Shown here in pieces: positions 1 through 6,217 of a DNA stretch of 6,517 nucleotides. Source of the DNA: Myxococcales bacterium (GTDB lineage: Bacteria > Myxococcota_A > Polyangia > Polyangiales > JADJMO01); the NCBI GenBank assembly GCA_021783935.1, contig JAJXTK010000376.1:1-6517 (forward strand), written 5' to 3'. How positions within the stretch are numbered: the stretch's first letter is position 1; each line of letters opens with the position of its first letter. The position numbers were made by a program, and so were the translations under genes. The notes under the pieces were generated by a model. That model was given only the letters and a program-made list of their open reading frames with translations. It was not told the origin of the DNA and made no database searches.

Positions 1-36
1 AACATGGTCTCGCTCGGGGCGACGTTCCACCTGTAG
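1..36 (+). CDS. C-terminal end of an unidentified gene, possibly an outer-membrane beta-barrel protein (partial)
   Basis: Frame 1 reads NMVSLGATFHL and then TAG at 34-36. The alternating hydrophobic residues at positions 1, 3, 5, 7 and 9 from the end (L, F, A, L, V) match the usual last beta-strand signature of outer-membrane barrels, although the final residue is Leu rather than the typical Phe. If real, this gene converges on kamE with a 26-nt gap. Only 11 codons are visible, so the family cannot be named. An alternative is that the minus strand carries the start of another gene here (an ATG at 5-3). Confidence 0.35.
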   Translation, partial: NMVSLGATFHL

Positions 37-62
37 CCGAGGCGCGCGAGCAGGCCGGCGCC

Positions 63-845
63 TCACGCCTTGGCGGCCGCGCGCATCGACTCGCTCGCGC
101 GAGGCTCCTCGCCGCAGAGCTTGTGCACGAGGAAGCTCGCGACGTCGCCCGGGCGCGTGCCGGGGCCGAAGCCCGCATCGAACCCGAGCTCCAGGGCGAG
201 CTTGTGATCGATGCGCGGCCCGCCGAGCAGCAGGATGAACCGCTGCCGCTCGCCGTGGCGCTCGAGCAGATCGACGAGCGCGCGCGCGTTCTCCTTGTGG
301 CAGTTGCGCTGGGTGATCACCTGGCTCACCAGGATGGCGTCGGCGCCGACCGCCTCGGCGCGCTCGAGCAGCTGCTCGTTCTCGATCTGCGCGCCGAGGT
401 TGTGGGCATCGAACGACTTGTACGCCTCGAGCCCCTTGTCGCCGGCGAACCCCTTCATGTTGAGGATCGCGTCGATCCCGACCGTGTGCGCGTCGCTGCC
501 CGTGCAGGCGCCGACGACCACGATCTTGCGGGCGAGGCGCGTCTTCACGCGCTGGTCGATCTCCTTCATCTCGAGGCGCGGCACCTCGACCTCGGGGACC
601 TCGAGGTTCGCGATGTCGACGACGTGCTGTGAATGCCCGTAGGCCACGAAGTAGGTGAACCCCTCGGCGCACTCCTCCATCGTCGAGACGATCGGCTCTC
701 GCAGCCCGTGCGCCTCGGCGAAGCGCTTGGCCGCCTCGCGGGCGCGCGCCCCCTTGGGGACGGGGAGCGTGAAGCTCATTTGCACCATGCCGTCGCCTTC
801 ACGGTCGCCGTACGCGCGGAGGAGCTTCGCTTCGGTGGGGTGCAT
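63..845 (-). CDS. kamE: Lysine 5,6-aminomutase beta subunit (adenosylcobalamin-binding)
   Basis: A 260-aa protein, close to the usual length of KamE. It binds adenosylcobalamin and, with KamD, forms the PLP- and B12-dependent mutase that moves the terminal amino group of D-lysine or L-beta-lysine to the adjacent carbon. Residues 1-100 form the N-terminal dimerisation region (note VQMSFTLPVPKG, 21-32). Residues 107-245 form a Rossmann-like B12 domain. The cobalt-ligand motif DxHxxG is intact (D118, H120, G123, in GSDAHTVGIDAI). K131 in NMKG lies 11 residues after H120, the same spacing as between the ligand His and the PLP-binding Lys of the clostridial enzyme as I recall it, so both cofactor residues appear present. 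SQVITQ (174-179) and LLGGPR (206-211) complete the B12-domain loops. The start is ATG at 845-843; no strong Shine-Dalgarno is visible. Its partner kamD lies about 1.6 kb upstream on the same strand, separated by a hydrolase and an opposite-strand gene, which is unusual for this pair. Confidence 0.95.
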   Translation of the reverse strand: MHPTEAKLLRAYGDREGDGMVQMSFTLPVPKGARAREAAKRFAEAHGLREPIVSTMEECAEGFTYFVAYGHSQHVVDIANLEVPEVEVPRLEMKEIDQRVKTRLARKIVVVGACTGSDAHTVGIDAILNMKGFAGDKGLEAYKSFDAHNLGAQIENEQLLERAEAVGADAILVSQVITQRNCHKENARALVDLLERHGERQRFILLLGGPRIDHKLALELGFDAGFGPGTRPGDVASFLVHKLCGEEPRASESMRAAAKA

Positions 846-1012
846 GCTGCTTGATTAGTGCGCGGGCCCGGCGACGGCAAAGGGCTCGGGCGCTGCGTGG
901 CGGCGTGACGCGGGCGTCATGGGGGCGCCCCGGCGACCGCGGGCGCGGACGGCACGAATCGCGGGGGAATGGGGGCCTCGGCGCTCGGAACGCGCCGTGC
1001 TGGAATCGACGC
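846..1012. promoter_or_regulatory. Divergent intergenic region between kamE and the lipoprotein gene
   Basis: These 167 nt separate two outward-facing genes and so should hold the promoters of both. The only A/T-richer stretch is near 851-858 (ttgattag on the plus strand), next to the kamE start. No convincing -35/-10 pair or operator is visible, and I found no B12-box-like motif that would suggest a cobalamin riboswitch. The reading frame of the lipoprotein gene stays open upstream to 851, but the translation there is Arg-rich and non-protein-like. Confidence 0.3.
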
Positions 1013-1726
1013 ATGCGCGTCACGTCCTTCCTCCTGCTGGGCTCGCTGTTCGGGTTCGTCGCCTGCGGCGGCCAAACGGACTTCACCGTCGCCGACGCCG
1101 GCGCCGAAGACACGACTACCCCCGACGCGCTCGTCGACGGCTCTGCCGACGCCACGACCGACTCGCCGACCGACTCGCCGACCGACTCGCCGACTGACTC
1201 GAGCGTGGACAGCGGAGCGGACGTCGCGATCGACGCGCCCCCGCGGGGCTGCCCGCTGGGCCTGCCGAAGCAGGGCGCCTCCTGCAGCCCGGACGGGCTG
1301 GTCTGCGGCTACGGCGACGATCCGCGACCGCAGTGCCGGCCGCGCGCGGCCTGCGTGAACGGGAGCTTCCAGATCGCGCTCACCGGCTGCCCGCCGCTGT
1401 CTACCGAGCCCTGCCCGGCGACGGTGCTCGCGGCCGACGGGCAGACCTGCACGACCCAGGGCGCCTATTGCACCTACGCGGGCGGCGCCGTGTGCGCGTG
1501 CAGCGGCTGCCTCAACGGCCCGTGCAGCGCCAGCGACACGTGGCACTGCGATGCGCCACCGGCAGTCGCCGGCTGCCCGAGGGCCGTCCCGAACCTCGGC
1601 ACGCCGTGCGCCGTGCCGAACCTCGTCTGCCAGTACGGCAGCTGCACCGCCGCCGATAACGCGCAGCGAAAGTGCCTGAACTACGTGTGGATCGACGAGC
1701 CGGTGATGTGCCCGTCGGGCGCGTAG
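1013..1726 (+). CDS. Secreted Cys-rich lipoprotein with three internal Cys modules
   Basis: A 237-aa protein of unknown function. I chose ATG 1013 because it places a signal sequence at the N-terminus (MRVTSFLLLGSLFGFVAC) and has a weak GGA about 8 nt upstream. FVAC (15-18) is a non-ideal lipobox, making C18 the probable lipidated residue. Residues 23-75 are an acidic Asp/Thr/Ser/Pro linker containing DSPT three times (50-61), a likely flexible tether. Three modules of about 47 residues follow. Each opens with CP and keeps C-x(10-11)-C-x6-C-x-Y (C80/C91/C98/Y100; C134/C146/C153/Y155; C188/C199/C206/Y208), and the first and third close with CP (C126, C233). The part after the linker has 20 Cys, an even number that fits full disulfide pairing outside the cytoplasm. 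Acidic-linker Cys-rich lipoproteins of this kind are frequent in myxobacteria, usually without assigned function. It is transcribed against its neighbours on both sides and ends 43 nt from the convergent hydrolase. Confidence 0.78.
   Translation: MRVTSFLLLGSLFGFVACGGQTDFTVADAGAEDTTTPDALVDGSADATTDSPTDSPTDSPTDSSVDSGADVAIDAPPRGCPLGLPKQGASCSPDGLVCGYGDDPRPQCRPRAACVNGSFQIALTGCPPLSTEPCPATVLAADGQTCTTQGAYCTYAGGAVCACSGCLNGPCSASDTWHCDAPPAVAGCPRAVPNLGTPCAVPNLVCQYGSCTAADNAQRKCLNYVWIDEPVMCPSGA
1160..1195 (+). repeat. Three tandem copies of a 12-bp coding repeat (DSPT linker)
   Basis: The unit gactcgccgacc occurs at 1160-1171 and 1172-1183, and at 1184-1195 with one change (final c to t). A partial fourth unit (gactcg) follows at 1196-1201. 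In frame it encodes Asp-Ser-Pro-Thr. Near-identity at the DNA level suggests recent slippage expansion in the lipoprotein's linker, so the copy number probably varies between strains. Confidence 0.88.
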
Positions 1727-1766
1727 CCAACGACGAGCCCCCGCCATCGCGGCACGCCGGTGCTCT

Positions 1767-1786
1767 CGCTCACGGCTCGGTGAGCG
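1767..1786. terminator. Candidate hairpin between convergent genes (no T-tract)
   Basis: A 7-bp perfect stem (cgctcac / gtgagcg) with a 6-nt loop (ggctcg) overlaps the last codons and stop of the hydrolase gene, 40 nt past the lipoprotein stop. Its position between convergent genes suits a bidirectional terminator. There is no U-run on either strand, so intrinsic termination is uncertain. Confidence 0.28.
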
Positions 1787-2378
1787 CCTGGACCACCGCC
1801 TGGTGGTTCTTCGGGTGCGCGAACAGCATCCAGTGGCCGAGCGGGAAGAAGCCGTACGGCGTCTCGACGGAGCGGAACCCCGGGGCGTCCCACGAGGCGC
1901 GCGGCGTCATCGGGTCGCCGCGCGTCCCGATCGAGACGCACCGCACCCCTCGCGGGAACGGCGCAGCCGCGAGCTCGCGCATCAGGGCGTTGTCGGGGGT
2001 GGTCTGCGCGATCGCGTGCGTGATGCCGATCGGCAGGAGCTCGACCAGGCGCGCGAGAGCGCTGCCGTTGAGCGGCCCGCCAACCGAGACGAAGCGCTCG
2101 ACGTAGCGCCCGCCGTCGCCGAGCTTGACGTAGTGCAGGCCGATGAGGCCGCCGAGGCTCATGCCGACGAGGTCGACCTTGTCGGCGCCGGTCTGCTCGC
2201 GCACGCGCAGCACCGCATCGCCGACGAGCTGCGAGGCGCGCCGCACGTCGCCGAAGCCGAGCAGGCGCTGGGGGGCGGCGAACGCCAGGAGCCCCCTCGC
2301 GCCGAGCGCGCGCGCATAGATCACCGCCGCGAGGTGCGGCGCGGCGAGGCCGTTGATGACGACGACGGGGCGCGACAT
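1770..2378 (-). CDS. Alpha/beta-hydrolase, lipase/esterase-like
   Basis: A protein of about 202 aa, short for the alpha/beta-hydrolase fold. Numbering from a possible GTG start at 2384, the early strand VVVINGLAAP (7-16) supplies the oxyanion-type loop. The nucleophile elbow is G74-M-S-L-G78, with S76 the predicted nucleophile. VGGPLNG (101-107) matches the loop after the elbow in lipases of this kind. D157 (in GTRGDPMTP) and H184 (in PLGHWMLF) are the likely rest of the triad. The N-terminus begins directly at a strand, with no signal peptide, so it is probably cytoplasmic. I prefer ATG 2378; GTG 2384 would add two residues, and neither has a clear Shine-Dalgarno. It starts 24 nt after the kamD stop on the same strand, so cotranscription or translational coupling is likely. 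The substrate cannot be read from sequence. A role linked to lysine or beta-lysine derivatives is possible by position only; a general lipase or thioesterase role is equally open. Confidence 0.87.
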   Translation of the reverse strand: MSRPVVVINGLAAPHLAAVIYARALGARGLLAFAAPQRLLGFGDVRRASQLVGDAVLRVREQTGADKVDLVGMSLGGLIGLHYVKLGDGGRYVERFVSVGGPLNGSALARLVELLPIGITHAIAQTTPDNALMRELAAAPFPRGVRCVSIGTRGDPMTPRASWDAPGFRSVETPYGFFPLGHWMLFAHPKNHQAVVQALTEP

Positions 2379-2402
2379 TCGCACATCGTAGCGCCGGTCG
2401 GG

Positions 2403-3986
2403 TCAGCTCGTGGCCTCGAGGGCGTCGAGCACCGGGTTCACGTACCCGGGTGCGCGCTCGACGATGCCCGCGTAGCCCTTGCCGCCGGTGCGCGTGCGCT
2501 TGACGTCGGCGAACGCCCCCTCGGCGATCGCGCTCCAGATCGACTTTTCGTGCACCTCGCCGAGCAGCTGCTCGGCCTCGGCGAGCACCTGCACGGCGCG
2601 CTTGGCGACCACCCCGTCGGGCTTGATCTGCAGCTCGTCGCCGAGGTGCCGCGCGGTGGTGAACACGTAGCGCGTGGCCTTCAGGCTCAGGTAGCGGTCC
2701 ATGAGCAGCGGGTTGTGGATCGCCTCCGAGAACATGCCGAGCAGCTCGATCGACTGGTTGGTCGTGACGCCGACCAAGCTGTAGAGCGCGTCGTGCACGT
2801 GCGACTGGAAGATGTCGCCCGTCTTGTGCTTGGTGGGCGGCATCCACTTGATCGGGTGGCGCGGGAAGATCTGGCGGACCAGCTGCGCCTGGGCGAGCTC
2901 CATGAGGAAGCTGTCCTCGATCCACGGGTTGATCTCGTAGGCGTGCCCGAGGCCGAGCTGCTCGTCGACCAGGCCGGCGCGGTGGCCGAAGGCCTCGTTG
3001 ACGAACTGCGAGGCGAGCACCGTGTGGGCCTTCTCGACGGCGTCGGCGGTGGTGAGGTAGTTGTCCTCGCCGGTGTTGATGACGATCTTCGAGCGCGCGA
3101 TGAACCGGCGCGAGACGTACTGATCCACGAACGTGCGGCACATGTTGATGTCGCGGAAGAGGATCCCGTACATCGCGTCGTTGAGCAGCATGTCGAGCCG
3201 CTCGACCGCCGCCATCCAGGCGATCTCCGCCATGCACAGGCCGCTCGAGTAGTTGGTCTGCATGCAGTAGCGGCCGTTGCGCGCGGTGGCCTCGTCGAGC
3301 GCGCGGCGCACGATGCCGAAGTTGTCCTGCGTCGCGAAGGTGCCGCCGTACCCCTCGGTCGTCGCCCCCTCGGGCACGTAGTCGAGCAGCGACTGCGCCG
3401 TCGCGCGGATGACCGCGACGATGTCCGCGCCGGCCTGCGCGGCGGCCTTGGCCTGCACGGCGTCGTCGTAGATGTTGCCGGTCGCGACGATGACGTACTT
3501 GAGCGGCGTGCCGGGCTGCGCCTGCGCGGCGTACTTCGCGCGCAGCTCCACGCGCTGCTCGCGGGCGCGATCGATGCGCGCGACGGCGTCGGCCGTGGGC
3601 ACCTCGAGCGCGCGGCGCGCCTCGACGATCGCGTCGCGCGTGGGCTCGCCGTGCTCGCCGTAGAGCTCCTTCACCTGCTCGATCGGCCCGAAGGCGAGCC
3701 GCTCGGCGGCCTCCTGGACGTCGCCGCCGTGGCGCGCCATCACGGCCCCGACGGCGAACGACGCGCCCCAGCGGAGCAGGCCCGCGCCGTGGAGCCGATC
3801 CACCAGCGCGTTGACCATCGGCACCCCCTGATCGTCGACGCCGACCACGCCGAGCGCGCGCAAGACGACGCGCTCGACGCCGACGGTCGTGTGCGCGTCG
3901 ACGTACCTTTGCACGTCGCTGGCGATGGCGGCTGCGTGCTCGCGACAGCGAGCGACCACGTTGTCGTCGACGGGGACGCGGAGCAT
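2403..3986 (-). CDS. kamD: Lysine 5,6-aminomutase alpha subunit (PLP/substrate-binding)
   Basis: A 527-aa protein, close to the family's usual ~515-520. KamD supplies the TIM barrel that holds PLP and substrate and sits on the KamE cobalamin domain in an alpha2beta2 enzyme. Conserved family blocks are intact and in order: TPLKYVIVATGNIYDD (160-175), ADIVAVIRATAQSLLDYVPE (187-206), then the glycine-rich TTEGYGGTFATQDNF (209-223), RYCMQTNYSSGLCMAEIAW (239-257), LNDAMYGILFRDINMCRTFV (268-287), IVINTGEDNYLTTADAV (301-317), and the C-terminal HPIKWMPPTKHKTGDIFQSH (377-396). No frameshift or internal stop is seen and family blocks span the whole length, so it looks functional. ATG 3986 is preceded by only a weak purine run (agag). 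It is the first gene of a minus-strand unit with the hydrolase. The divergent region upstream should hold its promoter. The usual partner kamE is not adjacent. No lysine 2,3-aminomutase or diaminohexanoate dehydrogenase gene is in the window, so whether it acts on D-lysine or beta-lysine is not decided by context. Confidence 0.96.
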   Translation of the reverse strand: MLRVPVDDNVVARCREHAAAIASDVQRYVDAHTTVGVERVVLRALGVVGVDDQGVPMVNALVDRLHGAGLLRWGASFAVGAVMARHGGDVQEAAERLAFGPIEQVKELYGEHGEPTRDAIVEARRALEVPTADAVARIDRAREQRVELRAKYAAQAQPGTPLKYVIVATGNIYDDAVQAKAAAQAGADIVAVIRATAQSLLDYVPEGATTEGYGGTFATQDNFGIVRRALDEATARNGRYCMQTNYSSGLCMAEIAWMAAVERLDMLLNDAMYGILFRDINMCRTFVDQYVSRRFIARSKIVINTGEDNYLTTADAVEKAHTVLASQFVNEAFGHRAGLVDEQLGLGHAYEINPWIEDSFLMELAQAQLVRQIFPRHPIKWMPPTKHKTGDIFQSHVHDALYSLVGVTTNQSIELLGMFSEAIHNPLLMDRYLSLKATRYVFTTARHLGDELQIKPDGVVAKRAVQVLAEAEQLLGEVHEKSIWSAIAEGAFADVKRTRTGGKGYAGIVERAPGYVNPVLDALEATS

Positions 3987-4208
3987 GACCGCGCTCTAGT
4001 CGCGCGCGGGCGTGCGGGAAACCCCCACCGGCGACGCCCCTGGGTTTGCGGGAGGCGCGGCCTCGCTCCGGCGCCGCCTCGCCGGCTTCGGCTTCGACTT
4101 CGGGCCAGCCTCTCGCGCGTGACATTGCCTCGACCGCCGAGCTCGGCGTCGCGGCGATGGCGGGGAGGGCGAGCACGTCCGGGGCGACGCCCCGTGTATA
4201 CTCAGCCG
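3987..4208. promoter_or_regulatory. Divergent intergenic region upstream of kamD and the membrane-protein gene
   Basis: This 222-nt region separates kamD (minus) from the plus-strand pair and must carry kamD's promoter. Visible elements are an inverted repeat AAACCC-N17-GGGTTT (4019-4047, 33-61 nt upstream of the kamD start), a short run of cttcg-like units near 4084-4103, and the palindrome GTATAC at 4196-4201. No B12-box or cobalamin-riboswitch architecture was recognised. The minus-strand frame of an out-of-frame ORF crosses here but does not read like a protein. Confidence 0.35.
4197..4202 (+). promoter_or_regulatory. Candidate -10 element (TATACT)
   Basis: TATACT differs from TATAAT at one position and is the only strong A/T island in a very GC-rich stretch. 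It ends 6 nt before the GTG at 4209, which would make the transcript leaderless if it is a -10 box. No matching -35 is visible about 17 bp upstream (cacgtc at 4174-4179), so this is tentative. Confidence 0.25.
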
Positions 4209-4958
4209 GTGTCAGGCGCTGACGCCGCGGGATCGAGGGGCACCGCAGCCGCGCCGGCGTCCCATGGCCCTTCGCGCGAGAGCCTGGCGTTCCTCGGGGT
4301 CGTAGGCGCGCTGACCGCGTCGCTCGCGGGAAGCCTCTGGATGCAACGATTCCTGCCGCTCCAGGACTACCCCGAGCACCTGTTCTACGCCGACGTCCTC
4401 GCCCGGCTGAGCGACCCCGCGACGGCCTACTCGCGGTACTACGAGGCCGACCTGCGCGTGGGGCCCTACTCGGCGTTCTATTGGCTCGTGCTGGCGCTCG
4501 CGAAGGTCATGTCCGTCGAGGCCGCGGGCAAGGCCGTCATGTCGCTCTACTTCGTGGGCGCCGGGCTGAGTGTCGCGGGGCTGGATCGCCTCATGAGCCG
4601 TCGCCCCGGCCGACCGTCTCCGCCGTGGGCGAGCCTCCTGGTGTTTCCGCTGCTGTTCAATCAAGAGTGGTATCTCGGCTTCACCAACTACCTACTCTCG
4701 CTGCCGCCGCTCTTGTGGATTCTGGCGGAGGCGGGCGAGGTCGCGAGGCGAGATCGGCCGCCGGCCGGCTCTCCGCTGCGGCAGACGCTGGCCTATCTGC
4801 TCTTGTCGCTCACGCACCCCTTCACCCTGCTCGTTGCGGCGGGCGCGGGGCTCATCCTGCCGTTGCGCGACCCCAACGATCCTCGCGCGCGCCGTGACGG
4901 GCATCGGGGGCAGGAGTGCTACAACGGGCCTTTCACCCGCAGGGGGATCGCCGCGTGA
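4209..4958 (+). CDS. Multi-pass membrane protein, apparently C-terminally truncated (GT-C glycosyltransferase-like N-terminal half)
   Basis: A 249-aa protein from GTG 4209 (GTG 4194 is an alternative). Predicted membrane segments lie at about 25-46, 87-103, 108-127, 140-153, 157-175 and 193-218. The loop after the first segment carries FLPLQDYPEHLF (48-59), and NQEWYLGFTNYLLSLPP (151-167) follows later. LQDYP.H near the first segment and F..GF.N..LSLP in a later one are, from memory, typical of large uncharacterised bacterial membrane proteins resembling GT-C glycosyltransferases, usually around 450-600 aa. Here the hydrophobic pattern stops at LILPLR (215-220) and a polar, non-membrane tail of about 29 residues runs into the next gene. 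I infer loss of the C-terminal half, by deletion or frame disruption, so activity is doubtful. The stop TGA overlaps the next gene's GTG (GTGA, 4955-4958). It could instead be a genuinely short protein coupled to the transporter. Confidence 0.66.
   Translation: MSGADAAGSRGTAAAPASHGPSRESLAFLGVVGALTASLAGSLWMQRFLPLQDYPEHLFYADVLARLSDPATAYSRYYEADLRVGPYSAFYWLVLALAKVMSVEAAGKAVMSLYFVGAGLSVAGLDRLMSRRPGRPSPPWASLLVFPLLFNQEWYLGFTNYLLSLPPLLWILAEAGEVARRDRPPAGSPLRQTLAYLLLSLTHPFTLLVAAGAGLILPLRDPNDPRARRDGHRGQECYNGPFTRRGIAA
4941..4946 (+). promoter_or_regulatory. Ribosome-binding site deciding the MFS start
   Basis: AGGGGG sits 8 nt before GTG 4955 and is a good Shine-Dalgarno match. It supports 4955 over the upstream in-frame GTG at 4916, whose 13 extra codons read as a non-conserved leader. 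The site lies within the tail of the preceding membrane-protein ORF. Confidence 0.6.
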
Positions 4959-6217
4959 GCTCGCACGAACTCGTCGCCATCGACCGCGCCCACGAACGCC
5001 ACGCGCCGCCCTGGATCTTCAGCCTCACATCGGTGCCCTACGGCGTCGTCGGGGCGTTCACCGGCACGACGATGCCGTACCTCGCGCGCAAGGCGGGGAT
5101 CGACATGGAGTCGATCGGCTGGTTCGGCTTCGCGACGATGATCCCGCCGATGCTGCAGTTCCTGTACGCGCCGCTCGTCGACGTCGGCCCGCGCCGCAAG
5201 CACTGGCTCGTGCTCGTCTCGGTGCTGAGCGCGCTCTGCATCGCCCTCGCGATGACCATGCCCCTCCCCTCGCGCGTCGGGCCCTTCATGGCGTTGTCGG
5301 TCGCCGGCCAGCTCGTCAGCGGCCTGGTCGGCAGCTGCAACGGCGGCATCATCGCCGCCTCGATGCCCAACGCGCTGCGCGGCAAGACGGCCGGCTGGAT
5401 GAACACCGGCAACCTCGCGGGGGGCGCGGTCGGCACCGCGGCGGCGCTCTGGATGAACGGGCGCTTCGCGCCGCAGCTCATCGGCGCGGCGATGATCGCG
5501 ATGATGGTGGTGCCGTCGCTCGCGGCGCTGGCGATCCCCGAGGCCGCGCGGCCCAGCCAACCGATCTCGAGCGCGTTCGGCGACACGATGCGCGACATCC
5601 GAGCGGTGCTCCGCACGCGCAAGGGGTGGACCGGCGTGCTCTTGTGCGCCTCGCCCGTCGGTACGGCCGCGCTCATCAACTACTTCTCGGCGCTCGCCCC
5701 CGACTACGGGGCCCCCGACCGCGTGGTCGTCTTCGTGAACGGCTGGGCGAGCGGGCTGGTGACCGCGGGGGGCGCGCTCGCCGGCGGCTGGCTCTGCGAT
5801 CGGATGAACCGGCGCGTCGCCTACCTCGCCTCCGGCGCGCTCACCGCGCTCGTCGGCCTCATCATGCGTCAGGCGCCCGCGACCGCGGCCACCTACACGG
5901 TCGGCGTGCTCGTCTACCTGTTCGTCGCCGGCCTCTGCTTCGCGGCCTTCTCGGCGTTCGTCTTCGAGGTCGTCGGCGACGCGGTCGGCAAGGCGGCGGC
6001 CACGCAGTACACGCTCTTCACCGCTGCCGGAAACTTCGCGATCGCGTACGTCGGCAAGGTCGACACCCACTACCACGAGGCCTTCGGCGTGCGCGGCGTG
6101 CTGGCCTCCGACGCGCTCCTCAACGTCGTGGGCATCGCGGGGCTCCTCGCGCTCTCGCTCTTCGTGCTGCGCGCCCCGAAGGGGGCGCCCGCCGAGGCGG
6201 CTCGAGAGGCGGCCTAG
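4955..6217 (+). CDS. MFS transporter, AmpG/PAT-like
   Basis: A 420-aa inner-membrane protein with the length and hydrophobicity of a 12-helix major-facilitator transporter. GTG 4955 is chosen on its Shine-Dalgarno. Family signs: the TM2-3 region GWFGFATMIPPMLQFLYAPLVD (55-76) followed by the basic loop GPRRKHW (78-84); the second-half motif-A equivalent GGWLCDRMNRR (277-287); and ATQYTLFTAAGNF (349-361), which resembles the conserved ATQ-A-LLS segment of AmpG-type (peptide/acetyl-CoA/drug) and siderophore-type (RhtX/FptX) permeases. A hydrophilic stretch around 196-226 links the two six-helix halves. The substrate is not determinable: muropeptides, a siderophore or another small molecule are all possible. 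It overlaps the truncated membrane-protein gene by 4 nt and is probably cotranscribed. Its TAG stop is embedded in the left end of a 16-bp terminal inverted repeat, so downstream repeats directly abut the gene. Confidence 0.93.
   Translation: MSSHELVAIDRAHERHAPPWIFSLTSVPYGVVGAFTGTTMPYLARKAGIDMESIGWFGFATMIPPMLQFLYAPLVDVGPRRKHWLVLVSVLSALCIALAMTMPLPSRVGPFMALSVAGQLVSGLVGSCNGGIIAASMPNALRGKTAGWMNTGNLAGGAVGTAAALWMNGRFAPQLIGAAMIAMMVVPSLAALAIPEAARPSQPISSAFGDTMRDIRAVLRTRKGWTGVLLCASPVGTAALINYFSALAPDYGAPDRVVVFVNGWASGLVTAGGALAGGWLCDRMNRRVAYLASGALTALVGLIMRQAPATAATYTVGVLVYLFVAGLCFAAFSAFVFEVVGDAVGKAAATQYTLFTAAGNFAIAYVGKVDTHYHEAFGVRGVLASDALLNVVGIAGLLALSLFVLRAPKGAPAEAAREAA

Noticed and set aside
50..57. gcaggccg octamer near kamE's 3' end, matching the terminal repeat motif
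   Set aside because: It is a single GC-rich 8-mer with no paired arm or flanking similarity to the 6215-6464 repeat; chance is sufficient.
3..62. Minus-strand continuation after the kamE stop reading like protein (GAGLLARLGYRWNV)
   Set aside because: It follows the kamE TGA in frame with no start codon until the edge. KamE already ends at normal family length, so readthrough or a fused downstream gene is not supported.
846..1012. Cobalamin riboswitch upstream of kamE
   Set aside because: kamE is B12-dependent, so I looked for one. No B12 box or recognisable core was found, and 167 nt shared by two divergent genes is short for the element.
917..1747. Minus-strand open frame opposite the lipoprotein gene
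   Set aside because: It has an Arg/Ala/Val-rich shadow composition, and it includes the antisense of the DSPT repeat. The plus-strand frame has a signal peptide and periodic Cys modules.
1681..4176. Long minus-strand open frame overlapping kamD and the hydrolase in another phase
   Set aside because: The translation is almost entirely Arg/Ala/Gly runs without domains, and kamD in the neighbouring frame shows full family conservation.
1803..4208. Very long plus-strand open frame across the hydrolase and kamD
   Set aside because: It is antisense to two clearly conserved proteins and its translation is Arg/Asp/His/Ala-rich low-complexity, as expected for antisense frames in GC-rich genes. Only its tail after about 4209 reads like a real protein.
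4916..4954. Upstream GTG start for the MFS transporter
   Set aside because: It would add 13 residues unlike a transporter N-terminus and has no better ribosome site than AGGGGG in front of GTG 4955.
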